Origin: Sialis fuliginosa
Lineage: Eukaryota > Arthropoda > Insecta > Megaloptera > Sialidae
NCBI GenBank assembly: GCA_961205875.1
Contig: OY540810.1
Location: 24,986,001 to 25,050,000, forward strand
Length of the DNA stretch: 64,000 bases
Reading direction: 5' to 3'
Made by a program: the position numbers and the translations under genes. The notes below the pieces were generated by a model, which was not told where the DNA came from, searched no databases, and worked only from the letters and a program-made list of their open reading frames with translations. Of the stretch, positions 12,291 through 23,050 are shown piece by piece. Positions within the stretch are counted from its first letter, which is position 1. Every line of letters begins with the position of its first letter.

Positions 12291-12951
12291 ATTTAAAAAA
12301 ATCTTTTCTTAATGGGTGCTTATATCATAAAAGGAAGACACCTCTCAAATTTCACGGTCCAGAGAAAGTTTGAACACTCGTAGTACTATATTCGTTTATA
12401 CAATGTGAAATAAATATGTACATATCATTCTTGTACGTTTAGAAGAGTTTCACAGTCAAGCAAATGAAAACGGGCAAAAAGGGGCAGATCTAGGCTGAAG
12501 TGCACATCCTAGAGAAGACATTTGTGAGTCTCATTACTTAATACAAGGCGGTATCTTTCGGTATTCGCATTCGGCAGCAGGTGCTTTGCTGAAAAATCTT
12601 GTTTTTTTATACTAAAAAAGTGGTTTTACTTCAGTAAAACTAAAAATAACGCATTTATGTGACATTTAAAATTATTTTTGAACTTCCACGAATGAAATAA
12701 GCCAAATATACGGCTTGGAATTTATGACTTTACAATAAATATTAAATTTTACAAGCGACAATAACATACATTTTTTTTATACATTTTTCAACTTTGCGCC
12801 CCTGTCATTTGAACAGGAATTGATTAATCAACATGTAATTGTCATCATAACTACTTCAATTAATGCTGAATTCAGTGGTCTAATTCGTTTTCTCAAATTC
12901 GAAAGTAGACTTTTGGCCACAGAACAGGGTCTCCTGGCCCATAGTGCTATG

Positions 12952-14158
12952 GCAAATAAAAGCAGAATTGTGCTTCAATGTAATCAAAAATGTGATAATA
13001 AAATAATTATTTCAATAGTTAATTTAAGGTATTGAATATTTAATTTATTAACTATACATACTGTTCATTTAGTCAAATTAGATTTTTTAAATGGAACTTA
13101 TACTTATGTGTATGCTTTCGTTGATGAAGGAATTTTTATATTTATTTTGCATTTTTTAAATATCTTTACTGTACTATTTTGGCTATTCGCATATTTGTAT
13201 TATGTATAAACACGTTGCATACATTCAAAAGGTACTTACAGAAATACATATAGATTGATATTTATTTATTTATTTATTTATTTTATCGTAGTAGGTCTGA
13301 GAGAATATATTAAAAACACTTTAAAAGAAAATCATTCTTGCATTTGACATTCATTTCAACACAAAAGGAATCAAACAAATACGCTTACATTTATATTCAA
13401 CGCGCTAAAGTCAATTATTTATTTTTGCATATATATGTATATATAGGCACTCGGTGTTCTCTCTCTTTGTGTGTGTAGTTGTCTCTATCGCACCAATGGT
13501 GTGTAAGTATATCCGTGTGAGATCTACAGCAGTACAACCCTTCCCGGTTTCTTATCTCCACCCAGTCAACCCTATCAATATCCTATTATTATAGTAAAAT
13601 GTATTGACAGAGCCGAACTTGTATAAATGACATTATAGTAAGTCTTTTTGTAAAAAATATAATTATATCTATTTTTATTTCACCGGACTATACTATTGTA
13701 AGAAATATATGATTATAGTCTGTCAGACACCGACGTTTTTAGGATTTTCAGAGACTTGAAATGTAATAATTCATCAAAATTAATTAAACAAGGTTGCTTT
13801 TCGAACATAATCAATACTTTTCACCAAAATGATGCAAATTAAGAAGATATATCTAATATTATTTATGTATATTACAGGATAAAAAATAATCTAAAACATT
13901 ACATAAATCTTATTATTAGTATTTTTCTGATATACATATAGATATATATACAATAATGGTAGTGTTTTTCTCGTTGTAAGGGAATATTTTACTATAGATG
14001 TAATGATTACCTATAGAAAATTTAATTCTCAACAAAAAATTTATAATTTTCACGTAATGCGTCATTCTTGAGATATTTTAAAAAAAATGGGATACCATCC
14101 ACACCTCCCAATTTTTTTTTATATGGAATCGTCTACTAGCTGGTCCATTTAACAAAAC
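12952..14158. other. intronic sequence, no gene seen
   Basis: A (TTTA)n tract lies at 13262-13283. 13440-13590 is mildly G+C-richer and unique. 13975-14150 resembles 34025-34200 (AAGGGAATATTTTAC and TTCTTGAGATAT words), so it is a transposon tail remnant. Confidence 0.45.
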
Positions 14159-14159
14159 T

Positions 14160-14464
14160 AGTTTCATTAATAATCATAAGAAATTTAACATTGAGTGAAT
14201 AAAAAGTAATTTAGTAGGCTTTTGGCAAATATAACGTGTGATTGGTGCATTTTGAAATGCCACCTCAAAACTAACTGATAAATTTTAAACTAGTCAATAG
14301 TATTTATTTTTTAATAAAACACGATTGACTTATTTATAATTTAACACCAGTTAGTTTAGAGGCGACATTTCAAAATGCACCAATCACACGTCGATAGATT
14401 TGCCCAAAGGCTACTACAACATTAACCTATTGTTAAATTTCTTATCCTATGGTTTAATAAACTT
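14160..14464. mobile_element. MITE with long inverted arms
   Basis: The arms run from CATAAGAAATTTAACA through ACGTGTGATTGGTGCATTTT on the left and mirror this on the right (AAAATGCACCAATCACACGT). A related, hAT-interrupted copy is at 46034-46535. Confidence 0.75.
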
Positions 14465-14509
14465 GGAATGCACTGTATACAAGGATCCAAAAGTTTTATT
14501 ATCGGGTAA

Positions 14510-14710
14510 ACTTCCACATTTACTCCCGACCTGTACGGGCGTTACAACAATCACCACCAACACTTCTTTCCGTCACTGACAAAAGCCAATTTGCTGCCTC
14601 TTTTGTGCACATAATGGGCCCGCTATTGTGTGTTGTCGTGGTGGCGGCGCTTTGCACTCAGCGTTCACAGATGGCGTGTCACTCGCAGCGGGTCTTATCT
14701 CGGATATCAT
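14510..14710. promoter_or_regulatory. G+C-richer unique island in the Gsc intron
   Basis: The island is the least A+T-rich stretch of the intron, with CpG dinucleotides kept. A short plus-strand frame (DLYGRYNNHHQHFFPSL) is bounded by stops without clear splice sites, so an exon call is not supported. Candidate regulatory element. Confidence 0.25.
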
Positions 14711-15179
14711 CGTTATATTAAACGATCTAGACCAGAATTATTTGCATTTGATAATGCAGTCATTTATTCGATGACTTCGGAAATGAATACACGTTATTAT
14801 TGAAAGAGTTTGTAGTAGGTATGGCACGTGTATATGTATTGATTGTAGAGTAGGTACTTGTTGAAATTCATTAATGTTTTGATAGATTATTTTAATTGCA
14901 CTGAACATATGGCTTATGCGGAAAACTAAGTGACTAGGACGTCAACATTTTAGAGACGCTAAAATTTTAACATTAATATTTTTTAAAACAGCGTTTTCAC
15001 GGTTCACTTGATAATTCACCAAAATGAACTTTGGAAGTGTGGGTTTACTTATAAATATATATGGACATTTTAAAAATTAATGTTTATCAATTTTTAAGAA
15101 TCCAAACAATAAATTGAACTAGGTACTTTGTATACTTCAAAAATCTCATGATGAAATAAAAGTTAAAAACCGCTTCTAA

Positions 15180-15510
15180 TGATCTGTTTTCGATTATATC
15201 TTAAAAAATATGAGTCTGGTCGGAAAATGTTTCAATCAAAAGTTGAAGTTTATAAAATTATCAACAAATCACTGGTTTGGTTATTTGACGTGCCACTATG
15301 CTTTGGTATAAAAAAATATTTTTTTACCTAGCTTTAGCTCCTTAGCCCCCCCCCCCCCCCTTTAGTGCATCATTTTACATGTTCAGTAAAAATGTCCAGT
15401 TTCAAACTTATATAGTTTACGAGATATTTTGCTTTGACTAAAAAGGACGGACGGACGGACGACAAAGTGAGATTAATAGAGTTTCTTCAGAACCCTAAGA
15501 ATCGAAAAAC
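15180..15510 (-). repeat. reverse-orientation relative of the 3469-4105 element
   Basis: The segment CACTGGTTTGGTTATTT, the AGTTTACGAGATATTTTGCT stretch and the end TTCAGAACCCTAAGAATCG are reverse complements of parts of 3469-3700. A (GGAC)n tract at 15446-15462 and 14 or so C at about 15346 lie inside. Confidence 0.65.
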
Positions 15511-16670
15511 GCATAGTTATGTAATTATATGTATACAATGTAAAAATACGTTTTTTAATATTTTTTCATTGCTTAAAATTATTTGCGAAAATCAATTTGT
15601 CACCTCCTACCAAACTACCCGTGCACCCCTTAGTCTACTATGCTCATCGTTTTCTTTAAATTCAAGTATAAAACTACCTCTATATGCCAATTTTCATTGA
15701 TGAATGAATATTTGTAATAAAAAAAAACATTTATTTCGGACCACATCGTGATCTGAAAAATCCAAAACCCGTGCCTAGCTCTAATGTAAAGACGATAATT
15801 ATCAACAACAAGCCCTCGGACTCGTCATGGTATTATTTCTAGATTTGCATTTAGACCTCGTTGAGCAGGTATAAACGTGAGTACCCCGTAAAACCGGGGG
15901 AGGCGTTCGAGTGTGGACGCCCGAAGCCCGAATTTGTACACACCCGTCCTGTGTATGAAATCATTGTGATGCATAGTTACGTAATTAATTACATAAAATG
16001 TGAGCATCCTTACTGCACAGTTTAACAGCATTATATGATTGGTATGTGGATATATATAGAGAACAGCTGTACAAAATGTAATCAACAAAATATTTTCATG
16101 TGATCCACTAAATTTGATTTCTCTTATTACTACAGATTACACAATTGTTTAAACTAAATTGAAACTATTAATTAATCCAACAGTTTTTAAATTATTTATT
16201 GGATCTCTTTTACGCTAAAAAAATATCATTTTATCCGATAAATTAGAAAATAACTTTAACCTTTATATTTAATATCCTCTGGTGCAAATTGATCGCTTAT
16301 TAAAAATTATACATAATTATTGTAATAATATTATATATTAATAATATTAACGTCCATTAAATGTTTTTATACATATGTCCGTCCGTCTATATAAATTGTA
16401 TATCGATTCAGATGGAACGTATACGGACGTAGATTGATAACCCAGAAACAGAAATAATGAGATTTTACAACAAAAAAATGTTGGATCCCCTTAAAAAGAA
16501 TATTCCAAAAAATGTTTTCGCTTATCCTATTGAGTGAAGTCTTTAGATAGGTCTCCTAAAATGCAACAAAATATGTGAAATGACCTTTTGATTTTAACCC
16601 TTCAATCACCATTACTCCTCTCAAACTTCGTGAGTGGATTCATTTTAGCGTAACCAACAACTTTTTTATT
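15511..16670. other. A+T-rich sequence with one G+C-richer patch
   Basis: 15850-15960 is G+C-richer (CCGGGGGAGGCGTTCGAG) and unique in the window. No exon is visible on either strand. The rest is featureless. Confidence 0.4.
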
Positions 16671-16684
16671 TTCTATATTTCAAA

Positions 16685-17003
16685 TGTTTTTGATGTGGCA
16701 TGCGTCAAACATGCCAATTTAACGATAGTTATAAAAAATTTACGAATAACCTTTTTTTACTTGAATTACAATATTTTATAATGCAAACATCGGGAAATAT
16801 ATTGACCTACAAAAATATTCGGGCATTTAGCGAGACCTACACCCTCAACATGTCAAATTCATTAAATAACCGGCTGATTTTTGCACAATTGCTAGATAAA
16901 CAATAGTAAAATGTTATGGTTATACTGGCCTACAAAAATCAAGGGTCTTTTACCCTGACCTACGCCCTAAACATGTTTGACGCACGCCACATCAAAAACG
17001 TCC
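16685..17003. repeat. inverted repeat with an internal tandem pair
   Basis: TTTTTGATGTGGCATGCGTC at the left and its near complement ending CCACATCAAAAACG at the right form arms of about 28 bp. Inside, two units carrying TGACCTACAAAAAT and GACCTAC(A/G)CCCT recur 124 bp apart (near 16803 and 16927). This is probably a transposon remnant. A GGAACCCTA ... CGCACTTGGCCG tail follows at 17241-17287. Confidence 0.6.
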
Positions 17004-17739
17004 CAATTCTCAGAATTTTTGAAGATAAAAAGAAGTTTCAAAGAAGTATTTTTTATTTCAAAATTTAAAGCCGGGACCGAGGACAACATATATTTGCTTT
17101 TCCATGTGGTTATCAGAAAAAAATCTGAGAAAATTTCAGTATGCAGTTTTTTCAATGAAAATTATAACGAACATTATAGCAAATATAGTTTATGAAACAT
17201 TTTGAAATAACTCTTTTCTATAAATCGTAGTGAGAATGACTACGGAACCCTATCATGTGCGTGTCCAACACGCACTTGGCCGTTTTATTTTTTTGATAAT
17301 ATTTTGTATTGAAATGTATAGTTTTAAATGCAATAAAATCAATTTTGATAGTTTTTATAATTACTGCATTGTTTTTCTGAATGTTGAACTGAACAGATTT
17401 TGATTAAACTTTTACTTATAATTCGCCTAGATTCTAAAATTAGTTTAGACCACTATCAATTCAGTTTATTTGTACACAAATAAACTGAAACTAAAATCAT
17501 TTTGATTTTATAATTGTTAAAAACAGTTTCATTATTTCATCAGAACAAATGTCTTCTAAAACACTCAATTTTTTTAAACAAATCTTAAAGAATACTGAAC
17601 TAAAATCAATATTTAACCTCTGAACATATTTCCATAAACTTATCAACCTGAATTCACCCAACATTTAATAATTTTTACTTACACAATAATAATACAATAA
17701 CCTTCTTAACAACATACTTAAGTAAGATTTATAAAAGGA

Positions 17740-17960
17740 TCGATAAATAAATACAAGTATGGAAGGAACGAGCTTTATGTAAATACAGAAACCACGCATG
17801 AGTTAGTTTACGTACAGTTAACCTATTATGCGATGTACTTGAGGAGCTTGCCGCTTGATCGGCTTTCACAAATACACGTGTGAACAGAGGTACTGTACAA
17901 CACTGTGTCAATATCGCTCAATAACATTATTCTCGAAAGCTATTATGCGTATTTGAAAAT
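17740..17960. promoter_or_regulatory. unique block in the Gsc intron, candidate enhancer
   Basis: Moderately G+C-rich, no relatives in the window. It includes ATCGATAAATAAA and the TTGAGGAGCTTGCCGCTTGA segment. No splice-bounded frame. Confidence 0.2.
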
Positions 17961-18518
17961 TCATGTGTTAATAAGCTCGCTCTTGGAATATTTATTTTTT
18001 TAAATATATCGGGTATAAATATTGTATGTATTATACTATATGTTCTCCCATTGTGTTTATTTCATATTTATGGTGCAGAGCCGCATTTTTATACATCATG
18101 TATATTTAGGCCTAGAAGACAAAAAGCCTAGAGAAACCATTATGTATTACCCTTTGCAGTATCAAAGATATAGCGATTATTATTTTGTATCGGTCGATAC
18201 TTATCGCAATCAGGTTTTTATATTGTCTCTTTGACGAGAACGAGATCGAAAATAAAACACCTAAAATTTTAATGGTAGGAGACAGGTTTTTAATTTTGAG
18301 TGTAAACAAAATCTCATGAACGAGTCGAGCCTCGCGTACTAGTGTCCCGTATCTTCTAATTTTTCAATTTATTCGATTATATGCTGGTAATTTTCTTGTA
18401 ATACTACCATATAATATTTTATATGAATTGTAATCTATAATAATACACGAATATAAAGAGAGAAACTTTGTGTGTCTGTGTGTGTGTGTGACCGAAGTAA
18501 TCTCGATAACTACTGAAC

Positions 18519-18667
18519 CGATCAAATACAAATCCCCTAACCGTAAAAATTGTAAGAGTTTAGACTTACACGTGTTTCAATAGCAATGCTATCATCATCG
18601 GAGTCCTAAAGACACTGTTTAAGTCTTAACTCTTACAATTTTTATGGTTAGGAGATTTGTATTTGAT
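18519..18667. repeat. hairpin-forming foldback repeat
   Basis: Arms of about 48 bp: ATCAAATACAAATCCCCTAA on the left and its complement ending ATTTGTATTTGAT on the right. A TG-rich microsatellite (18470-18490) precedes it. Confidence 0.7.
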
Positions 18668-18669
18668 AA

Positions 18670-18973
18670 GTCATAACTAGAGATTGGAAAAATAGTTTTT
18701 CAACTATTGGGTTAAAATGCATTTATTGTAATTTTTATTACATATCTCCACCGTCTTCAGAAAACTGGTTTGATTGAACACAATTTGAAATCAACTATTT
18801 GCAACTACCTTTCCAACTATTTTAAAACTATTTGCGACACTTTTTTCTGCTTCGTATGCAGTAATTATTATTAAATCGTAAAAAAACTATTTATCAACTA
18901 TTTTCCGAAAAAACTTCAACTAGTAACTATTTCATTGAAAATAATAACTATTTTTCCAATCTCTAGTCATAAT
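18670..18973. mobile_element. hAT-type MITE with 8-bp target duplication
   Basis: The element (18678-18965) starts TAGAGATTGGAAAAATAGTT and ends with the inverted copy. Flanks are GTCATAAC (18670-18677) and GTCATAAT (18966-18973), an 8-bp duplication with one mismatch, as hAT transposases make. Non-coding interior. Confidence 0.85.
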
Positions 18974-19554
18974 CATAGTTTTTGTCTGTTGTTTGTTATA
19001 CTGGACCGATTTTGATAAAACCTACAGTGCTATAGAATATATATAATTTCGCTATCGCTCAAAAGTAGGGCCCCACGTGGAGGGGGGGTGGAGCTGACAG
19101 AACTCTAATATAATATATAATCATAGTAATATTTAATATTGAAAATTAATCTACAACCAGTCTCTTGACAGTCTCATCTCGTACAATATTATAATATAAT
19201 TGGTCTCGTGCGAAATCTAATTTTATTTATTCAAACATCCGTTTAACCTAAAATCATGTTAAAATAATAGTGGAGCAGGGTTTTAGGGGTAGAACCCTCA
19301 CTCCCGAATTTGCCAATATGTATCATAATCATGATAGAATATAAATAGATAAAGAAATTAAACTAATTACAAAAACATACCCTCTCGCCGATTTTTTTGG
19401 ATGCGCAGCTATGAAATACTAATTATTGACAATTCTTTAAAACCGAAACTTATTAATTATCTTGTCAAAATTTAAACGGATGAAGTTTCGGCCAGAACCA
19501 ATATTATTTTTTGGCTTCCGTAGGTACTACTAATTTATGAAATTTACAAAACAT

Positions 19555-19965
19555 GTATGAAACACGGATTACACCAAGAAGCCAAGAATCACAAGACTTT
19601 CTTTTCACTATAGCAATTATTAAGTTGAGCGGTTCTTAAGTGTAAGATTCCTTTCAAACACTCTCAATAGAAGATACCGACCGCACATGTGTATTTATTT
19701 ACATTAGATACCGCGTACGGTACATTGTGAGCAACACACGGTATTGTGGGATGCTGAATGGACCAGTGTGCCGTGTGTGGTCCGGCTCAATCGAGCGAAT
19801 GATCCTGCGGCTCCGTCTTGTGCACCAACAGTGCGGAAAAAACTTAAGCCGACTGCGATTTACAACGGACAATTGAGTTCTTACTGCTTAAGAAACCTAT
19901 CTGCTCGCATACTACCGCTTGTTTCTCTGTTTATATTGTATTGTAATTGTTTAATTTTTTAAGTA
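19555..19965. promoter_or_regulatory. long G+C-richer unique block upstream of the Gsc exon
   Basis: About 400 bp of clearly higher G+C about 1.6 kb before the homeobox exon, with a GGATTA site at 19566-19571 and the segment GTGCCGTGTGTGGTCCGGC. A 72-codon plus-strand frame (19744-19962) has no family resemblance. Enhancer or unannotated exon are both possible. Confidence 0.3.
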
Positions 19966-20112
19966 GCGGTAGATATTAATAATTTTCAATATTTGGATCG
20001 TTTAAAAACCTAATCGACTAAATATAGATGGTTTTTTTTTTATTAACGAATAAAGAAATTAAAAAATAAACAATTAAAATCGCATAAATAAAATAGCATA
20101 AAATACATAAAC

Positions 20113-20686
20113 ATAGAAGGTACTGGCACCAGTCTTGGATATGACCCCAGTAATGACTATTTTTAAATTAAATGTACTGAATTACAAATATTTTTTGATA
20201 TTTGATTGCTATACAATTTCTAAATATAAATCTATATACATTTAACTGTCTTACAGCGTGATTTGATGGCAATCGGCCAATAGGTGTCAAAATGGTGGAC
20301 ATTTAAACTAATTTTATTAGTTTAATTTATTAATTAATTATTTTACATTGTTTCAAATTTGACGATTCTTTCTTTTATATCTTTTGTGTCGAAGTACTTA
20401 ACAATTTGTAATCATTAACAAGTGCCCATCACTGCATGCTCATTACTGGTTTTACTTTATCCATTACTGAAGAAAAAACATAAACAAAATAAAAGGCTAT
20501 AATTTAAAAACACAAACTATATTTGCGGATTTTGGTAATTAAATTTATTAAATAAAGAGTTAGTTGTTTTATTAGTAACATGAGTTCATGAGAATTACAA
20601 AAAAAAGAAGGCCGCCAATCAAGTAAACCTTATAAACAATAAACCTTGCTCTTATAGCGGCCATAACTGGTGCCAGTACCTTATAG
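20113..20686. mobile_element. DNA transposon with AAGGTACTGGCACCAGT ends and ATAG duplication
   Basis: The element (20117-20682) has inverted ends AAGGTACTGGCACCAGT / ACTGGTGCCAGTACCTT. ATAG flanks both sides (20113-20116, 20683-20686), a 4-bp target duplication. The interior is A+T-rich and non-coding. Superfamily unassigned. Confidence 0.8.
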
Positions 20687-20795
20687 GCTATTTAAATGAC
20701 TCATCTGATACTTTAGACAAACTATATAGTTTATGTAAAAAAGCTAGCATGCCATTCATATTTTATTAAGCAAAGCTTGCTTGGGGTGTACAATG

Positions 20796-21385
20796 TATAT
20801 GGGCAAATCCACAGAACGTGGCCGCTTTGGGAGAACGGCAATAGTGCGCGTGTGGGAATGTATATTACCCACCCATAATTACACGAACTCAAAGTATACT
20901 TTATTGTGGATGTAAACATGGAGTTACAAGTCGATTGCTTGATTCATATAAAAACTACAGCACAATTTGCATTGAAAAATCGGTTATTTTCACGTTTTCA
21001 GAATGGAACTTTTAAAAAAAGAAAAATTCATACCACCGCAATTTTCTCAGATTCAAACCAATGAATCTGAAATTTTTACTGGACATGTTTTTTGGTACAA
21101 TGAACCTTTTCCCGGAGTTTCAAAGGCGCACACCTCTTACATTTCATATGCGCGATTGTTTTATCCAGCGAACGGCAATTTCAGCGTTTTTTATTTGGTT
21201 TATTTGCTGTAACTTTTGGAACATTTGAAGCACACTCCTGAAATTGAGACCAATTATTCTTCTCTTTGTTACGAAGATTTTGAGACGACATAGAAGAGTG
21301 TGCGTTCAATGCTCCATTTTGAAGAAGCATTTGAGTATTTTAATTTAAAGCTAATGCGGCCACGTTCTGTGGATTTGCCCATATA
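20796..21385. mobile_element. DNA transposon next to the Gsc acceptor
   Basis: 30-bp near-perfect terminal inverted repeats (TATATGGGCAAATCCACAGA ... and complement). The outer TATA on both sides is compatible with a TA target. The interior holds a 69-codon frame (21003-21212, plus strand) of no known family. Its right end is about 100 bp from the Gsc splice acceptor. Confidence 0.8.
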
Positions 21386-21486
21386 AGAATGGCAATAATT
21401 TTTTATACAAATTAATATGTTGATATCCTTAACATGTGTAAATAAGTTAACATTACATCATAAATTAATATAAAATTTATTTGCAG

Positions 21487-21765
21487 GTATGGTTCAAAAA
21501 CCGTCGAGCTAAATGGAGAAAACAAAAACGTGAAGAACAAGAACGATTGAGAAAACTCCAAGACGATAGGGGGAGTAGTTCCACCAGTGGTAGTAATAGC
21601 GGGGTTAAAACCACCCCCTCACTGCCGGGCTCCGAACCAGTCGCTTCGTGCGCCCCCACGTTTGACATCAGCGAGTTAATGGCTGCTAAACATCACCAAC
21701 AACAGTTACAACACCAGGTTCAATACAGCGATGAAGATGACTCCTCCGATTTGGAAGTAGCTTGA
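21487..21765 (+). CDS. Gsc: goosecoid homeobox protein, last coding exon
   Basis: This exon encodes 92 residues and a TGA stop. A polypyrimidine-poor acceptor ending TTGCAG precedes it, and reading starts in phase 0 at Val47 of the homeodomain. Residues 1-14 are VWFKNRRAKWRKQK, helix 3 of a paired-class homeodomain with Lys50 (bicoid/goosecoid TAATCC specificity) and the invariant Asn51. The intron at homeodomain position 46/47 is the classic paired-class site. Next come REEQERLRKLQ, a Ser/Gly/Thr spacer, a His/Gln-rich stretch (about residues 72-80) and the acidic terminus DSSDLEVA, which matches insect Goosecoid as I know it and not Otx, Pitx or Otp. Gsc is a nuclear transcription factor, often a repressor, acting in head and foregut patterning. 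The N-terminal part (eh1 repressor motif, homeodomain 1-46) must lie upstream of the window. Confidence 0.93.
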   Translation, partial: VWFKNRRAKWRKQKREEQERLRKLQDDRGSSSTSGSNSGVKTTPSLPGSEPVASCAPTFDISELMAAKHHQQQLQHQVQYSDEDDSSDLEVA

Positions 21766-21823
21766 AATATTGTCTAGTCATTCTGTTAGGTTTTTTTTTT
21801 AATTGCGAAATGCGTGTAAGGGT

Positions 21824-22833
21824 TAGGGCTGCACACGTGAGCGTTGGGTATGTCTCGTCTCATAAAAAATAAGCTAGTCTCGTTTCGTACACGTGACCGA
21901 GACCGAAACGAGATCAAAAGTCTCGGTATGGTATTTTTTCTATCAATTTTATATAATAAAAAAAATACATTTTGAAATATTACGAATCTTATATTTTTAC
22001 CTTAATAACAGTCACACAAAAAAAGTGTGCGATAACAAAAAAGCAACCTATAAAGTATTGTACATAGTATTTGACGAGCGTAGTAGAAATACAAATTTTT
22101 GGAATATTCTGCTTACCAATTTTTATTTTTTTATTTTGAACTTATTGTTAGGTTGAATTTTTCCAAATTGGCTAAACATCTAAAATCGTTTTTTTTGAGC
22201 TGTAAAATTGATTTCGTTATAGCTTTTATGTTAAAAAAGATTTTTTCGAGTTTCGGTCTCCAAAAAAATTTTTTTGCAAAAGTTATAAACACTAAAATTA
22301 TAATGTAAACACAGTCAACATTTTTCTCGTGAACGACTAAACGGTTTCAGATGATTTTTATGTCAAATTTGCAAAAATGCAAATTCCTAGAATGTACATT
22401 TATAAATAAAAAAATTAACATCAGAATTGTTAAAAATCGTTTAGTCGTTCACGAAAAAACTATTGATCGCGACAAAAACTTGGGAACATCTTTTTTACGT
22501 AAAAGCTATAACAAAATAATAATAAATTATAATAACCTTGGAAAAATTCAACTCAAAATTCAAGCTCAAATAAAAAAAAACTGGTAAGCAGAAAATTACA
22601 AAAATTTTGATTTCGACTATGCTCAACCAATACTACAATGCTATATACATAGGTCGCTTTACTGGTACCTCACACTTTTTTTTGTGGCTGTGTTATAGAT
22701 TTTATTTCATGCATTTTTTTAAATACTGATAACACCTTAAAATCGAGATTTGATAAAATTTCGAGCCGATCTCGTCAAAATTTAAGACAGTCTCGTCTCA
22801 ATCTCGTCTTGTTAAAATTCAAGTGCAGTTCTA
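21824..22833. mobile_element. hAT-like element with TAGGGCTGCAC end, interrupted
   Basis: The left end TAGGGCTGCAC and right end GTGCAGTTCTA are inverted. Subterminal GTCTCGTCTC words repeat at both ends (a fragment of the same family is at 43250-43340). A foldback element sits inside. It starts only about 60 bp after the Gsc stop codon, so it may contribute to the 3' UTR. Target duplication not convincing. Confidence 0.6.
22005..22696. mobile_element. large foldback element, copy 1
   Basis: Nearly the whole 690 bp is two inverted arms of about 300 bp meeting near 22350-22440. The ends carry CACAAAAAAAGTGTG and a GG(T)ACC.AAAAAGCGACCTA-type word. Related copies are at 26036-27170 and 45226-45487. 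No transposase. Confidence 0.8.
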
Positions 22834-22871
22834 TAGAAGCGTACGTCGGAATGTGATTATGCGTATTACAC

Positions 22872-23050
22872 GTTTTTACCCTTTCACCAGTGGCGAAACA
22901 ACAAGGTGTATGAATGAACTCATAAACTCTGATTGTAAAATCATAAGAGTCGAAATATATAAATAGTTAAATATGGAATACGTACTATATTTAAAAAAAG
23001 TTTTTTAAACAGAACTAAGTCCCTGCCACTGGATGTCGGGAAAGGGTTAA
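22872..23050. mobile_element. short MITE
   Basis: Inverted ends TTACCCTTTCACCAGTGGC on the left and GCCACTGGATGTCGGGAAAG on the right. Non-coding. Confidence 0.55.

Larger units (their letters stand above)
11051..12951. mobile_element. Transib-like non-autonomous element, copy 1, with 5-bp target duplication
   Basis: The element (11056-12946, 1891 bp) starts CACTATGGGCCAGGAGACCC and ends with the inverted copy. The TIR extends about 39 bp with one mismatch. Its first seven bases fit the CACWRTG heptamer of Transib termini, which resemble RAG recombination signals. It is flanked by CTATG at 11051-11055 and 12947-12951, a perfect 5-bp duplication, the length made by Transib. The interior holds no transposase. 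It is two arrays of about 120-bp units (listed separately) plus a unique 3' third. The superfamily call rests on termini and duplication length. Confidence 0.8.
1..21486 (+). other. Gsc: inferred large goosecoid intron (partial)
   Basis: The terminal Gsc exon starts at 21487 with an acceptor, and no sequence resembling homeodomain residues 1-46 is found upstream on the plus strand. The interval is therefore best read as one intron of at least 21.4 kb, longer than is common in compact insect genes. It contains transposon insertions plus several less A+T-rich, apparently unique blocks listed separately. Another gene nested on either strand cannot be excluded, but no open frame above about 90 codons supports one. 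Confidence 0.6.

Noticed and set aside
14510..14620. Possible upstream Gsc exon with a His-rich frame (NNHHQHFF)
   Set aside because: Only about 30 codons between stops, no convincing acceptor or donor, and no homeodomain residues.
15434..15700. 88-codon plus-strand frame
   Set aside because: It reads through a (GGAC)n tract in a transposon remnant.
21477..21668. 63-codon minus-strand frame opposite the Gsc exon
   Set aside because: It is the antisense shadow of the homeobox exon.
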